Assembly (NCBI RefSeq): GCF_001426525.1
Contig: NZ_LMEW01000036.1
Coordinates: 133,947 to 197,946, forward strand
Reading direction: 5' to 3'
Origin: Massilia sp. Root133
GTDB taxonomy: Bacteria; Pseudomonadota; Gammaproteobacteria; Burkholderiales; Burkholderiaceae_D
Length of the DNA: 64,000 bases
The first letter of the stretch is position 1; the number at the start of each line of letters is the position of its first letter. Of this stretch, positions 18,026-27,115 are shown piece by piece. A model generated the notes under the pieces. That model was not told where the DNA came from. It searched no databases and saw nothing but the letters and a program-made list of their open reading frames with translations. Position numbers and translations under genes: made by a program.

Positions 18026-18406
18026 ATGAACAGTGCGTTCACACATCACCACGCAGCGAAAAAGGCCGGCCGCCTGGCCCGCCTCGCTGTGCTGGCGTGC
18101 GCCCTGGTGCTGGGAGCCGGCGGCGCGTTTGCCCAGCAAAACGGTGACCGGCGGGACGACCGCGGCGACCGGGGGGACTTGCAATCGCAATCGCAGCCGC
18201 AGTTCTCGCGTTTCCGCCTGCCTCCGCAGGGCCGCGACCAGCGCGACGACATGCGCGCCTACGAGGAACAGCGCCGTGCCCAGCAGCAGGACCAGCGCGA
18301 GCAGCAGCACGAGCGCCGCGGCAGCCGCATGACGCCGGACGAACGGCGCGACCTGCGCCGCCAGATCAACGAAGCGGGCATGGACCTGTACCCTCAGCGT
18401 CGCTGA
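18026..18406 (+). CDS. Exported Gln/Arg-rich hypothetical protein
   Basis: Protein of 126 residues with a signal peptide (LARLAVLACALVLGAGGAFA, cleavage before QQNG). The mature part is highly charged and Gln/Arg/Asp-rich (RRAQQQDQREQQHERR) and ends with a conserved-looking segment MTPDERRDLRRQINEAGMDLYPQ. That ending recalls small periplasmic proteins of Burkholderiales whose function is unknown. ATG 18026 follows GAGGA; ATG 18014 is also in frame. It is divergent from ompR. Confidence 0.75.
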   Translation: MNSAFTHHHAAKKAGRLARLAVLACALVLGAGGAFAQQNGDRRDDRGDRGDLQSQSQPQFSRFRLPPQGRDQRDDMRAYEEQRRAQQQDQREQQHERRGSRMTPDERRDLRRQINEAGMDLYPQRR

Positions 18407-18523
18407 AATTTCTCCACATCAACTTAGTTGCTTGTTGTTTATTTTCAAGTGACAACATGATACGCTAGCCGGATTCTGCCGCGGCCCAGCCCATGCCGCG
18501 GCACCAACCGCACGGAGCGTATC

Positions 18524-20407
18524 GTGACCACAGACATTTCCGTAACGGCGACCCGCTTCGCCGCGACCGGTCCCGAGCATTGCATCGCCAAACGCGACGA
18601 CGGCGTGTATGCCGATCCCTCCGTGCTCGGCACCACGCTGGTCGCTGCCATCGACAACGTCTACCGCGCGGGGAACTACTTCACCGGGATCGATTATCCC
18701 GTGCTGATGAAGGCGCTGTTCGGCCACGGTCCCGAGCTGCCGCAAGGGCCGGACGGCACGCCGCTCGTGCGCTTCGCGGCCGACATCCAGACCTTCGATC
18801 CGGCGCGCCGTGCCCTGTACCGCGCCGTCAAGATCGGACGCGGCTATGCGGAATATTACTTCGAGCCCGTCTGGCTGCCCGACCCGGCCGACCCCGACGC
18901 TCCTGGCTTCCAGACCCGCCTCGATCTCGACGAATTCATCGCCGACGTGTGGATCAAGGGCATCCGCTTCGGCCTCGACCTGCCGGCCATCCGCGCCGCG
19001 ATGGAATCCACCAGGGCCGACCGCGTCACGGTCGCGCGCCAGCTCGAGCCGAGGCCGGGCGAGGATGCCCACATCGTCGAAGTGTCGGATGACCTCCACC
19101 GCAGCGATGCGCCGCTCGAACTGGGCAATGGCCGCCTCGACCTGAACAGCTTCCAGAACCGCTTCCCGCAGATCCAGGCCGGCGTACGCCTGTTGAAGAA
19201 AGTGCCGGCGACGGCGGGCGCGATGGGCTTCGAGATGTCCGGCGCGGCGCTGCCGCCCGAGCCGGGGCGCGACGTCGACCTGCCGGCATATGCGGGCACC
19301 GGCACGAAGGTGGAGCGCACGCCGGAAGGCGAGTTCCTCGTGTCCAGCGCGGCCGGGTTCCTGATGGTCGATGCGAAGACGAGCCGCATCTCGGTCGAGG
19401 ACAAGGTCGTCAGCCACGACGGCGTCAGCGCCAAGACGACGGGTAACCTGAGCCTCACCGGCGACTACGAGGAGTTCGGCGAAGTCCAGGAAAAGCGCGT
19501 GATCGAGGCCGACAGCATCACCGTCCACGGCGACGTGTTCGGCAGCCTCGTGTCGCGCGGCGGCACGGTCGACGTGCGCGCGAACCTCGTGGGCGGCAGC
19601 GCCCGCAATGCGCGCGGCGACATCCACGTGCGCGGCGTCGCGTCGGCTTCGGTGCTGTGCGCGGAAGACGGCCGGATCGTCGTCGAGCGCGCGGAAAACT
19701 GCGTCATCGCGGGCACGCGCGTCGAGGTCAATCATGCCGTCAACTGCGAGATCGTCGGCGACGAAGTCGTCGTGAACATGGCCGAGGGCTGCGCGCTCGC
19801 GGGCCGGCGCGTGACGGTGGAATGCACGGTGCCGCGCAAGCAGAGCGAGATGCTGGTGGCCGTGCTGCGCGAGGAAGGCCAGCAGATCGACGAGGTGATC
19901 GCGGCGGTGACGCAGCGCGTCGCGCAGTTCGCCACCCTGGCCGCGCAGCTGAAGGCCGCGCAGGATGCGCTGACGGGCAAGCCGGACGTGCGCCGCTACC
20001 TGATGCTGGCCACGCGCGTGCGCAAGGGCGAGATCAGCCTGACGCCCGAGCAGGCGCGCCAGTTCCAGAAGATGGCGCAGGACGTGGGCCCGGCGCTGAA
20101 GGCGATCGGCGACGTCTCCGCGAAGATCAAGGCCGCGGAAGCGGAGCAGCAGGCGGGCACGCACATGCTCGCAAACCTGCAGGCGCAGCGTGGCGACGCG
20201 GCCAGCATTTCCAGCGTGGCGATCGCCTCGGTGCAGGGCGAGACGCAGGTTCGCATCCTCGCCTACAGCCCTGCGGGCGGCCAGCCCTGGCGGTGGTTGC
20301 CGCGCGAGATCCGCACTCGGCTGCGCGGACCGCAGGCGGGAGAACTCCTGTTCATGGGCGGCGCGGGCAGCGTCGCGTGGAGCAGCGATACCGTCGCTGC
20401 GTCGTAA
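18524..20407 (+). CDS. FapA family protein (DUF342)
   Basis: Protein of 627 residues of the DUF342/FapA family. The N-terminal region to about 200 is followed by the glycine-rich central beta-helix (about 225-420) with repeated DVFGSLVSRGGTVDVRANLVGG-like turns. A C-terminal coiled-coil region (about 430-560) and a basic tail follow. FapA homologues affect flagellar assembly or septum/envelope polymer placement in other bacteria, but the role is not settled. The start is GTG 18524 after CGGAG. A TGTTGT/ACAACA dyad lies at 18433-18457 upstream. Confidence 0.85.
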   Translation: MTTDISVTATRFAATGPEHCIAKRDDGVYADPSVLGTTLVAAIDNVYRAGNYFTGIDYPVLMKALFGHGPELPQGPDGTPLVRFAADIQTFDPARRALYRAVKIGRGYAEYYFEPVWLPDPADPDAPGFQTRLDLDEFIADVWIKGIRFGLDLPAIRAAMESTRADRVTVARQLEPRPGEDAHIVEVSDDLHRSDAPLELGNGRLDLNSFQNRFPQIQAGVRLLKKVPATAGAMGFEMSGAALPPEPGRDVDLPAYAGTGTKVERTPEGEFLVSSAAGFLMVDAKTSRISVEDKVVSHDGVSAKTTGNLSLTGDYEEFGEVQEKRVIEADSITVHGDVFGSLVSRGGTVDVRANLVGGSARNARGDIHVRGVASASVLCAEDGRIVVERAENCVIAGTRVEVNHAVNCEIVGDEVVVNMAEGCALAGRRVTVECTVPRKQSEMLVAVLREEGQQIDEVIAAVTQRVAQFATLAAQLKAAQDALTGKPDVRRYLMLATRVRKGEISLTPEQARQFQKMAQDVGPALKAIGDVSAKIKAAEAEQQAGTHMLANLQAQRGDAASISSVAIASVQGETQVRILAYSPAGGQPWRWLPREIRTRLRGPQAGELLFMGGAGSVAWSSDTVAAS

Positions 20408-20473
20408 AGTTTATACTTGGGCGTGGCCGCGAGGCCATACCCATAACGACTCCAATCCGACAGAGGGGAAACC

Positions 20474-22351
20474 TTGAACACCATGCGTCCCATCCTCCAG
20501 CGCCGCCCGATCGGCGCGCTGGTCGCCGCGATGTGTGCCGGCGCGCTATTCGCAGCGCCGGCATATTCTGCAACCAAGGCAGCCAGCAGCAAGGGCAAGC
20601 CGACCGTGGCCGAAGCAGAGCGCTTCGTCGCCGAATCCGAAAAGAAGCTCGACCAGCTGGGCCTCGACGCCGGCCGCGCCGAGTGGGTGGCCGAGAACTT
20701 CATCACGCTCGACACCGAGACACTGACCGCGCAGGCCAACGAACAATACCTGACCGTGAGCGGCGACATCGCCCTCAAGGCGCGCCGCTACAACGGCCTG
20801 AAGGTGCCGGAAGCGAGCGCCCGCAAGCTGATGCTGATGCAGCAGTCGCTGATGCTGGAAAGCGCCGACGACCGCGGCGCATACGCGCGCCTGGCCGCCA
20901 GCATGACGGGCGCGTACGGCAAGGCGAAATACTGTCCGGCGGCCGCTGCCGGCGCGGCAAAGCCGGACTGCATGCCGCTGGGCGAACTGGAAAAAGTGCT
21001 GGCCACGAGCCACGACCCCGCGCGCCTGAAGGAAGTCTGGCTCGGCTGGCACGCTCAGTCGCCCGCGTACAAGCAGGATTATGCGAAGTATGTCGAGCTG
21101 TCGAACAAGGGCGCCCGCGCGATGGGCTATGCCGACACGGGCGCGCTGTGGCGCTCGCGTTACGACATGGCGCCGGATGCCTTCTCGGCCGAGATGGAGC
21201 GCCTGTGGCAGCAGGTGAAACCCCTGTACGACTCGCTGCACACCTACACGCGCTACAAGCTGCGCCAGGCCTACGGTCCGGACGTCGTGCCGGCCGACGG
21301 CCCGATCCCGGCCCACCTGCTGGGCAATATGTGGGCGCAAAGCTGGGACAACCTGTACCCGATCCTGAAGCCCGCGGGCCTCGAAAAGGGTGAAGACCTG
21401 ACGGCGCTGCTGGAAGAGCGCAAGACGAGCGCCGTCGAGATGACGCGCTATGCCGAAGGCTTCTACACGTCGCTGGGCATGCGCAAGCTGCCGGCCACGT
21501 TCTGGGAACGTTCGCTGCTGACGAAGCCGCGCGACCGCGAAGTCGTGTGCCATGCATCCGCCTGGGACCTGGACGGCAAGGACGACGTGCGCGTCAAGAT
21601 GTGCATCACGCCAACGGCCGAGGACTTCCGCGTCATCCACCACGAGCTGGGCCACTTGTACTACGACCTCGCGTACAGCAACCAGTCGCCCATGTTCAAG
21701 AACGGCGCCAACGACGGCTTCCACGAAGCCATCGGCGACACCGTCGCGCTGTCGATCACGCCGGCCTACCTGAAGAAGATCGGCCTGATGAAGACGGAGC
21801 CGGATCCAAAGCAGGAAATCGGCCCGCTGCTGTACACGGCGCTGCAGAAGATCGCGTTCATGCCGTTCGCGTACAAGGTCGACAAGTGGCGCTGGCAGGT
21901 CTACGGCGGGCAGGTCAAGCCGGCCGACTACGACAAGGCCTGGTGGGCGCTGACGCAGCAGTACCAGGGCGTTTCCCGTCCCGCACCGATCGCGGACGGC
22001 GGTTTCGACGCCGGCGCCAAGTTCCACGTCGCGAGCGACACGCCGTACGCGCGCTACTTCCTCGCCCACGTGCTGCAGTTCCAGTTCCACCGCGCGCTGT
22101 GCAAGGAAGCGGGCGACACGGGACCGCTGTACCGCTGCTCGATCTACGGCAACCAGAAGGCGGGCGCCAAGTTCCAGCAGATGCTGGAGATGGGCACGAG
22201 CAAGCCGTGGCCGGAAGCGCTGAAGGCCGTGACGGGGTCGGACAGAATGGATGCGACCGCGATGCTGGAATACTTCGCGCCGCTCAAGACCTGGCTGGAT
22301 GAGCAGAACAAGCAGCTGGCCGTCGAAGACGCGAAGCTGACGAAGCGTTAA
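20474..22351 (+). CDS. M2-family (ACE-like) peptidyl-dipeptidase
   Basis: Zinc metallopeptidase of 625 residues homologous to angiotensin-converting enzyme, which removes C-terminal dipeptides. A signal peptide (about 1-33) sends it to the periplasm. The zinc site is HELGH at residues 390-394 with the third ligand Glu418 in GFHEAIGD, the spacing of M2 gluzincins. Length matches bacterial ACE homologues. TTG 20474 is preferred because AGAGGGG lies six bases before it; ATG 20483 is too far from that site. It appears monocistronic. Confidence 0.93.
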   Translation: MNTMRPILQRRPIGALVAAMCAGALFAAPAYSATKAASSKGKPTVAEAERFVAESEKKLDQLGLDAGRAEWVAENFITLDTETLTAQANEQYLTVSGDIALKARRYNGLKVPEASARKLMLMQQSLMLESADDRGAYARLAASMTGAYGKAKYCPAAAAGAAKPDCMPLGELEKVLATSHDPARLKEVWLGWHAQSPAYKQDYAKYVELSNKGARAMGYADTGALWRSRYDMAPDAFSAEMERLWQQVKPLYDSLHTYTRYKLRQAYGPDVVPADGPIPAHLLGNMWAQSWDNLYPILKPAGLEKGEDLTALLEERKTSAVEMTRYAEGFYTSLGMRKLPATFWERSLLTKPRDREVVCHASAWDLDGKDDVRVKMCITPTAEDFRVIHHELGHLYYDLAYSNQSPMFKNGANDGFHEAIGDTVALSITPAYLKKIGLMKTEPDPKQEIGPLLYTALQKIAFMPFAYKVDKWRWQVYGGQVKPADYDKAWWALTQQYQGVSRPAPIADGGFDAGAKFHVASDTPYARYFLAHVLQFQFHRALCKEAGDTGPLYRCSIYGNQKAGAKFQQMLEMGTSKPWPEALKAVTGSDRMDATAMLEYFAPLKTWLDEQNKQLAVEDAKLTKR

Positions 22352-23379
22352 TCCGCGGCGGCTTCCGTCAGGGCGGCGTAGCATTGCGCCGCTTCCGGCG
22401 GGAGCCCTGCGAACAGATGTTCATCCGCCTCGTCGACGAGTCCCTGCTCGACGAGCATCCGCACCTTCCCGAGATAATCCGCCAGCTTGAGCAAACGCCC
22501 CAGCGGCGACATGACCGCGCCGCGCCGCAAGTCGCCCTGTTCCAGCAGTGCCTGTGCCACCGTGTCGGGAAAATTCCACTCGCGCGCGATGCTTGCGCAC
22601 AGGCCGCGCGTGGCGCGGGCCAGCTGGGCGAGGAACACGTCGGTGCCGAGGCGCTCGCCGTCCTTCGCCTCCTGGTCCATGATGCGCAGGCTGACGATCA
22701 GCCCCACGTTCTGCAGCAGCCCGGCGAGGAAGGCGTCGAACGGTTCGATGCCGGCGCCGGCCAGCTGGCGCGCGGCGATCGCGCAGCGCTCCGAATGCGC
22801 CCACAGGTGCTGCGCCAGCCGGCGCGTATAAAATCCCGAACGTACGTCGATGATGGGCCGGAACGCGACCGTCGTGATCAGCTGGCGCAAGCCCTCCTGG
22901 CCGATCAGGATCACGGCCTGTTCGACGCTCGTGATCGACTGGCCCGTCCCCCGGTAGCAGCTGTTGGCGAGACGGACGACGGCCGCCACCAGCACGGGAT
23001 CGGTCGCGATCGTGCGCGACAGCGCGCTGCCGGAAAACGTCTCGCTGCGCAGGCTTTGCAGCAGTTGCGGGACGAGCCCCGGCATGCGCCGCACGAGCGC
23101 CGCGCCGGACTGCTGCGTGCCGACGATCGCCGCCAGCGCTTCCAGCACGCGCGTCTCGGCGTCGGAGAGTTCGAGGCCGCCGTCCGCGCGGTCGAACAGC
23201 CACGCGTGCCAGGCGCCGTTGATCCGTTCCAGCTGCTCGAACGAGACGGGGGCCGTGCGCGGTTGCGGCGCGAGTGCCGCGGGTGCGGGAGCAGGGGCGG
23301 GAACAGGCTCGACGGCCGGCTGCGGCTGCGTTTGCGCCACGGACGGGCTGGAAAACAGGCTTTGCAGCCACCGGAACAT
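22348..23379 (-). CDS. HDOD-domain protein
   Basis: Cytosolic protein of 343 residues with a Pro/Ala-rich N-terminal linker (about 15-45) and an HDOD domain (about 95-290; SIERQVAILIGQ-like segment ITSVEQAVILIGQEGLRQLI). HDOD is a catalytically inactive relative of HD hydrolases, common in signalling and cell-cycle output of proteobacteria. ATG 23379 follows AAAGGGG at proper spacing. It is divergent from cheW and converges on the dipeptidase, whose stop it overlaps by 4 bp. Confidence 0.87.
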   Translation of the reverse strand: MFRWLQSLFSSPSVAQTQPQPAVEPVPAPAPAPAALAPQPRTAPVSFEQLERINGAWHAWLFDRADGGLELSDAETRVLEALAAIVGTQQSGAALVRRMPGLVPQLLQSLRSETFSGSALSRTIATDPVLVAAVVRLANSCYRGTGQSITSVEQAVILIGQEGLRQLITTVAFRPIIDVRSGFYTRRLAQHLWAHSERCAIAARQLAGAGIEPFDAFLAGLLQNVGLIVSLRIMDQEAKDGERLGTDVFLAQLARATRGLCASIAREWNFPDTVAQALLEQGDLRRGAVMSPLGRLLKLADYLGKVRMLVEQGLVDEADEHLFAGLPPEAAQCYAALTEAAAD

Positions 23380-23454
23380 CGTCATCCCCTTTAGGTCAAT
23401 TCCGAACATTGTACGGACGTAAGCGCTGAGCGCAAGGTAGGAAATGTCTCATTG

Positions 23455-23476
23455 ATTGTTGACTGCACTCAACAAT
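23455..23476. promoter_or_regulatory. Operator-like dyad before cheW
   Basis: ATTGTTGA-ctgcac-TCAACAAT, a perfect 8+8 dyad about 50 bp before the cheW start, in the divergent region shared with the HDOD gene. The same half-sites form the palindrome at 44242-44255. Confidence 0.5.
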
Positions 23477-23525
23477 TTCCAATCGTCATCGCCTTAGCAT
23501 GGCGATCTTGAGGAAAGGATCCGCC

Positions 23526-23996
23526 ATGCACATGACTACGACGACCACCACCCAATTCCTGAGTTTTACCCTCGGCGGCCTCGAGTACGGGCTCGACGTC
23601 GCCAAGGTGCAGGAACTCCGGGTACTCAAGGCACTCGAGCGCTTCACATCGGACGGCGAGATCGTCGGCGGCGTGGCCGTCTCGCGCGGCGTGATCATGC
23701 CGCTCGTCGACATGCGCGCCGCCTGCGGCACATCGCCGGACGCGCCCGATCCGATGACGGACGTGATCATCCTCAGGCTCTCGACCTGCACGATGGGGAT
23801 GGTGGTGGATGGCGTGACGGGCGTCGTGTCGCTGGCGCCAGAGCAGGTGTCGCCGGTGCCCGGTGCGGACCAGGCGCAGGTCGATTACCTGATCGGGCTG
23901 GGGCAGATGGGGGCGCGGCGGTTGATTCTGGTCGATATCGACCGGTTGATGTCGGTGCGGAGGCCGAAGAAGGACGGGGCTCGGCAAGTCGCCTGA
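23526..23996 (+). CDS. cheW: CheW-like chemotaxis coupling protein
   Basis: Cytosolic adaptor of 156 residues that links chemoreceptors to the CheA kinase. The whole protein is a single CheW domain: QFLSFTLGGLEYGLDVAKVQEL at the start, SRGVIMPLVDMRAACG in the middle and a DGVTGVVSLAPEQV strand. ATG 23526 has AAGGA six bases upstream; the frame begins earlier but without support. It is isolated, with no receptor or cheA next to it, so it may be an accessory CheW. Its stop lies against a palindromic repeat. Confidence 0.92.
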   Translation: MHMTTTTTTQFLSFTLGGLEYGLDVAKVQELRVLKALERFTSDGEIVGGVAVSRGVIMPLVDMRAACGTSPDAPDPMTDVIILRLSTCTMGMVVDGVTGVVSLAPEQVSPVPGADQAQVDYLIGLGQMGARRLILVDIDRLMSVRRPKKDGARQVA

Positions 23997-24096
23997 CCGT
24001 CGTTCCCGGACTAGCCGTCCGCCTTGGCGGGAACCCAAGTTGCTTGCGCTGTCGAGATGCATGCAACTTGGGCCCCCGCCTGCGCGGGGGCGACGG
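23997..24096. repeat. Composite palindromic intergenic repeat, copy 2
   Basis: Begins right after the cheW stop with CCGTCGTTCCCG and ends with GCGGGGGCGACGG. Inner arms CCAAGTTGC/GCAACTTGG also pair. It fills the gap between cheW and the convergent ABC-F gene and may act as a bidirectional terminator. Confidence 0.75.
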
Positions 24097-24120
24097 TTAT
24101 TCGAGCGTGTACGTAAAAAA

Positions 24121-26088
24121 TCAGGCGACCAGGCTTTCCAGCTGCTCCTGCAATTCCAGCCACTCGTTCTCGAGATTGCCCAGATCCCGCGTCAGGAAGG
24201 CCTGGTCGGCCACGAGATTCTTCAGCTCTTCCTTCTTGTCCGCCTCGTAGATGCCCGGCTCCAGCAGCCGGGCGTCGACCTCGGCCTTCGTCGCGTTCAG
24301 CTTGGCCATCTGCTCTTCCAGCCGCTTGATGCGGTTTTCGATGGGCTTCTTCAGCGCGGCCAGGCGCTGGCGTTCTTCCGCTTCCAGGCGCTTCTGTTCC
24401 TTGCGGTCGACGGCGGGCGCCGGTGCGGCCGGGCTTGAGGACGGCAGCGGTGCGCTCGTGCCGGCATCGCCCTTCAGCTTGGTCTGGAACAGCCAGTCCT
24501 TGTAGTCGTCCAGGTCGCCGTCGAACGGTTGCAGGCGGCCGTCGGCCACGATGATGAACTGGTCGGTCGTCGCGCGCAGCAGGTGGCGGTCGTGCGAGAC
24601 GACGACGAGCGTGCCTTCGAACTGCGCCAGCGCCAGGGTGAGCGCCTCGCGCGTCTCCAGGTCGAGGTGGTTGGTCGGTTCGTCCAGCAGCAGCAGGTTC
24701 GGACGCTGCCACACGATCAGCGCCAGCGCCAGGCGCGCCTTCTCGCCGCCGGAGAACGGCTTGATGGAACTCGTCACCATATCGCCCGGGAAGTTGAAGC
24801 CGCCGAGGAAGTTGCGCAGTTCCTGCTCGCGCGTGGTCGGCGCGATCTTCTGCAGGTGCCACAGCGGCGATTCGTCGTGGCGCAGCATCTCGACCTGGTG
24901 CTGGGCGAAGTAGCCGATCACGAGGCCCTTGCCGAGCGTCGCCGTGCCCGCGAGCGGCGCGAGGTCGCCGGCCACGGTCTTGATCAGCGTGGATTTACCG
25001 GCGCCGTTCACGCCGAGGAGGCCGATGCGCTGGCCCGTCTGCAGCGAGAAATTCACCTTGTGGACGATGGTCTTGCCGCCGACCTTGTCGCCATGCGCGT
25101 CGAGCAGCGGGTAGCCGGCGTCGACGTCTTCCATCACCAGCAGCGGATTCGGCGCCGAGACCGGGTCGCGGAATTCGAACGAGAACTCGGCCGCCGCGCG
25201 CAGCGGGGCCAGCTCTTCCATCTTCGCCAGCGCCTTCATGCGGCTCTGCGCCTGGCGGGCCTTGGTCGCCTTGGCCTTGAAGCGGTCGACGAACGATTGC
25301 AGGTGGGCGCGCGTGCGCTGCTGCTTTTCGTAGGCGGCGGCCGCCAGCACGAGGTGGGCGGCGCGTTGGCGCTCGAACGCGGAGTAGTTGCCCGAGTAGC
25401 GCTTCAGCTTGCGCTCGTCGATGTGCACGATGACGTTCACGATCTCGTCGAGGAAATCGCGGTCGTGCGAGATGATGATCAGGGTGCCGGTGTAGCGCTT
25501 GAGCCAGTCCTCGAGCCAGATGATGGCGTCGAGGTCCAGGTGGTTGGTCGGTTCGTCCAGCAGTAATAAATCGGAAGGGCACATCAGCGCCTGCGCCAGG
25601 TTCAGGCGCATGCGCCAGCCGCCGGAGAAGCTGGCGACCGGTTGGCGCATCTGGTCCAGCGAGAAGCCCAGGCCCAGCAGCAACTGCTCGGCACGGGACT
25701 GCACCGTGTACGCGTCGGCGTCGGCCAGCGCCGAGTGGACGTGGCCGATCGCGAGGCCGTTCTCCGTCGTGTGGGGCAGGGCTTCCAGGCGGTCCAGCTC
25801 GGCCTGCAGGGTGCGCAGGTTGGCGTCGCCGTCGATGGCGTACTCGATGGCGGGTCGGTCCAGCGCCGGGGTCTCCTGCGCCACATAGGCCATGCGCCAG
25901 CGCGCGGGGAAGTCGATCGCGCCCTGGTCCGGGTGCAGCTCGTTGCGCAGCATCGCGAACAGGCTGGATTTGCCGGCGCCGTTCGCGCCGATCAGGCCGA
26001 TCTTGTCGCCGGGATTGAGGGTCAGGTCGGCGTCTTCCAGCAGCGGTTTCGTGCCGCGCATCAGGCTGACGTTGGAGAATCGGATCAT
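24121..26088 (-). CDS. ABC-F family ATPase (YheS/Uup-like)
   Basis: Soluble protein of 655 residues with two ABC ATPase domains and no membrane part. Domain 1 has GANGAGKSSL, FSGGWRMRL and LLLDEPTNHLDLDA. Domain 2 has GVNGAGKSTL, FSGGEKARLALAL and LLLDEPTNHLDLET. An interdomain linker (about 240-310) and a C-terminal Glu/Lys/Leu-rich coiled coil (about 560-655) complete the ABC-F plan. Such proteins act on the ribosome E site to relieve stalling. ATG 26088 is the natural start; the frame upstream crosses a repeat. Confidence 0.92.
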   Translation of the reverse strand: MIRFSNVSLMRGTKPLLEDADLTLNPGDKIGLIGANGAGKSSLFAMLRNELHPDQGAIDFPARWRMAYVAQETPALDRPAIEYAIDGDANLRTLQAELDRLEALPHTTENGLAIGHVHSALADADAYTVQSRAEQLLLGLGFSLDQMRQPVASFSGGWRMRLNLAQALMCPSDLLLLDEPTNHLDLDAIIWLEDWLKRYTGTLIIISHDRDFLDEIVNVIVHIDERKLKRYSGNYSAFERQRAAHLVLAAAAYEKQQRTRAHLQSFVDRFKAKATKARQAQSRMKALAKMEELAPLRAAAEFSFEFRDPVSAPNPLLVMEDVDAGYPLLDAHGDKVGGKTIVHKVNFSLQTGQRIGLLGVNGAGKSTLIKTVAGDLAPLAGTATLGKGLVIGYFAQHQVEMLRHDESPLWHLQKIAPTTREQELRNFLGGFNFPGDMVTSSIKPFSGGEKARLALALIVWQRPNLLLLDEPTNHLDLETREALTLALAQFEGTLVVVSHDRHLLRATTDQFIIVADGRLQPFDGDLDDYKDWLFQTKLKGDAGTSAPLPSSSPAAPAPAVDRKEQKRLEAEERQRLAALKKPIENRIKRLEEQMAKLNATKAEVDARLLEPGIYEADKKEELKNLVADQAFLTRDLGNLENEWLELQEQLESLVA

Positions 26089-26108
26089 TTCAGTAGCTAC
26101 CGTAAAAA

Positions 26109-26191
26109 CGTCGTTCCCGCGGAAGCGGGAATCCATGCTGAGCATCAGAATGCCGAGTCAGTATGGATTCCCGCGTGCGCGGGAATGACGG
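26109..26191. repeat. Composite palindromic intergenic repeat, copy 3
   Basis: Left half CGTCGTTCCCGCGGAAGCGGGAATCCATGC; right half, inverted, GTATGGATTCCCGCGTGCGCGGGAATGACGG. The TTCCCGC...GCGGGAA arms resemble the dRS3 repeat of Neisseria. It separates the ABC-F gene from prmB. Confidence 0.85.
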
Positions 26192-26212
26192 TGTGTCTTG
26201 GGACGACGTGGA

Positions 26213-27100
26213 TTACTTCGCCAGTTGTTCCGCCGTCAGCAGGAACACCGCATCATCGCCCTGGCTCGTGGTCAGCCAGGTGAGGCCCAGGTGCCCGAAC
26301 GCCGCTTCCGCATACTCGCGCTCGTTGCCGATCTCGACGATCAGCACGCCTTCCGGCGTGAGGCGCTCGGCCGCGCCGTCGACGATCTTGCGCACGAGGT
26401 CCATGCCGTCTTCGCCGCCGGCCAATGCAATCTGCGGCTCGCGCAGGTATTCCGGCGGCAGCTTGCCCATCGAATCGCTGTTCACGTACGGCGGGTTCGT
26501 CACGATCAGGTCGTACTTCTTGAACGGGACGTGCTGGTACAGGTCGGACTCGATCGGGTTTACGCGGCCTTCGAGCTTGTAGTCGCGGATGTTGCGCTCG
26601 GCCACGGCCAGCGCGTCCTTCGAAATGTCGACGGCATCGACGACGGCGTTGGGAAACGCGTCCGCCAGCATGATCGCCAGGCAGCCGGAGCCGGTGCACA
26701 GTTCGAGCACGTTCTCGACGCCGTCCGGATCGGCCACCCACGGGCTGAACAGGTTCGGGATCAGCTCGGCGATGAACGAGCGCGGCACGAGCACTCTTTC
26801 GTCGACGTAGAAATTGTAGCTGCCCAGCCACGCCTCATTGGTGATGTAGGCGGCCGGCACGCGCTCGTTGACGCGGCGCTCGATGACGGCCATCACCTGC
26901 AGGATTTCTTCCGGCAGCAGGCGGGCGTCGAGGAAGGGCTCGAGCTTGTCCAGCGGCAGCTTCAGGGTGTGCAGGATCAGGTAGGCGGCCTCGTCGAACG
27001 CTTCGGCGCTGCCGTGGCCGAAGAACAGCTTGGCGCCGTTGAAACGGGTCACGGCGTAGCGCAGCAGGTCGCGGGGCGTGCAGAAATGGGTCGTGGTCAT
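26213..27100 (-). CDS. prmB: Ribosomal protein L3 glutamine methyltransferase
   Basis: SAM-dependent N5-glutamine methyltransferase of 295 residues that modifies L3. It has an N-terminal helical domain (about 1-110) and a Rossmann methyltransferase domain with VLELCTGSGCLAIMLA near residue 137 and the amide-methylating motif NPPY (TNPPYVNSDSMGKLP, about 203). The PrmB subtype is supported by length and the FFGHGSAEAFDEA-like N-terminus. It lies 15 bp after dapE on the same strand and is probably cotranscribed. Confidence 0.93.
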   Translation of the reverse strand: MTTTHFCTPRDLLRYAVTRFNGAKLFFGHGSAEAFDEAAYLILHTLKLPLDKLEPFLDARLLPEEILQVMAVIERRVNERVPAAYITNEAWLGSYNFYVDERVLVPRSFIAELIPNLFSPWVADPDGVENVLELCTGSGCLAIMLADAFPNAVVDAVDISKDALAVAERNIRDYKLEGRVNPIESDLYQHVPFKKYDLIVTNPPYVNSDSMGKLPPEYLREPQIALAGGEDGMDLVRKIVDGAAERLTPEGVLIVEIGNEREYAEAAFGHLGLTWLTTSQGDDAVFLLTAEQLAK

Positions 27101-27115
27101 GGCCTGGTCTCGTCG

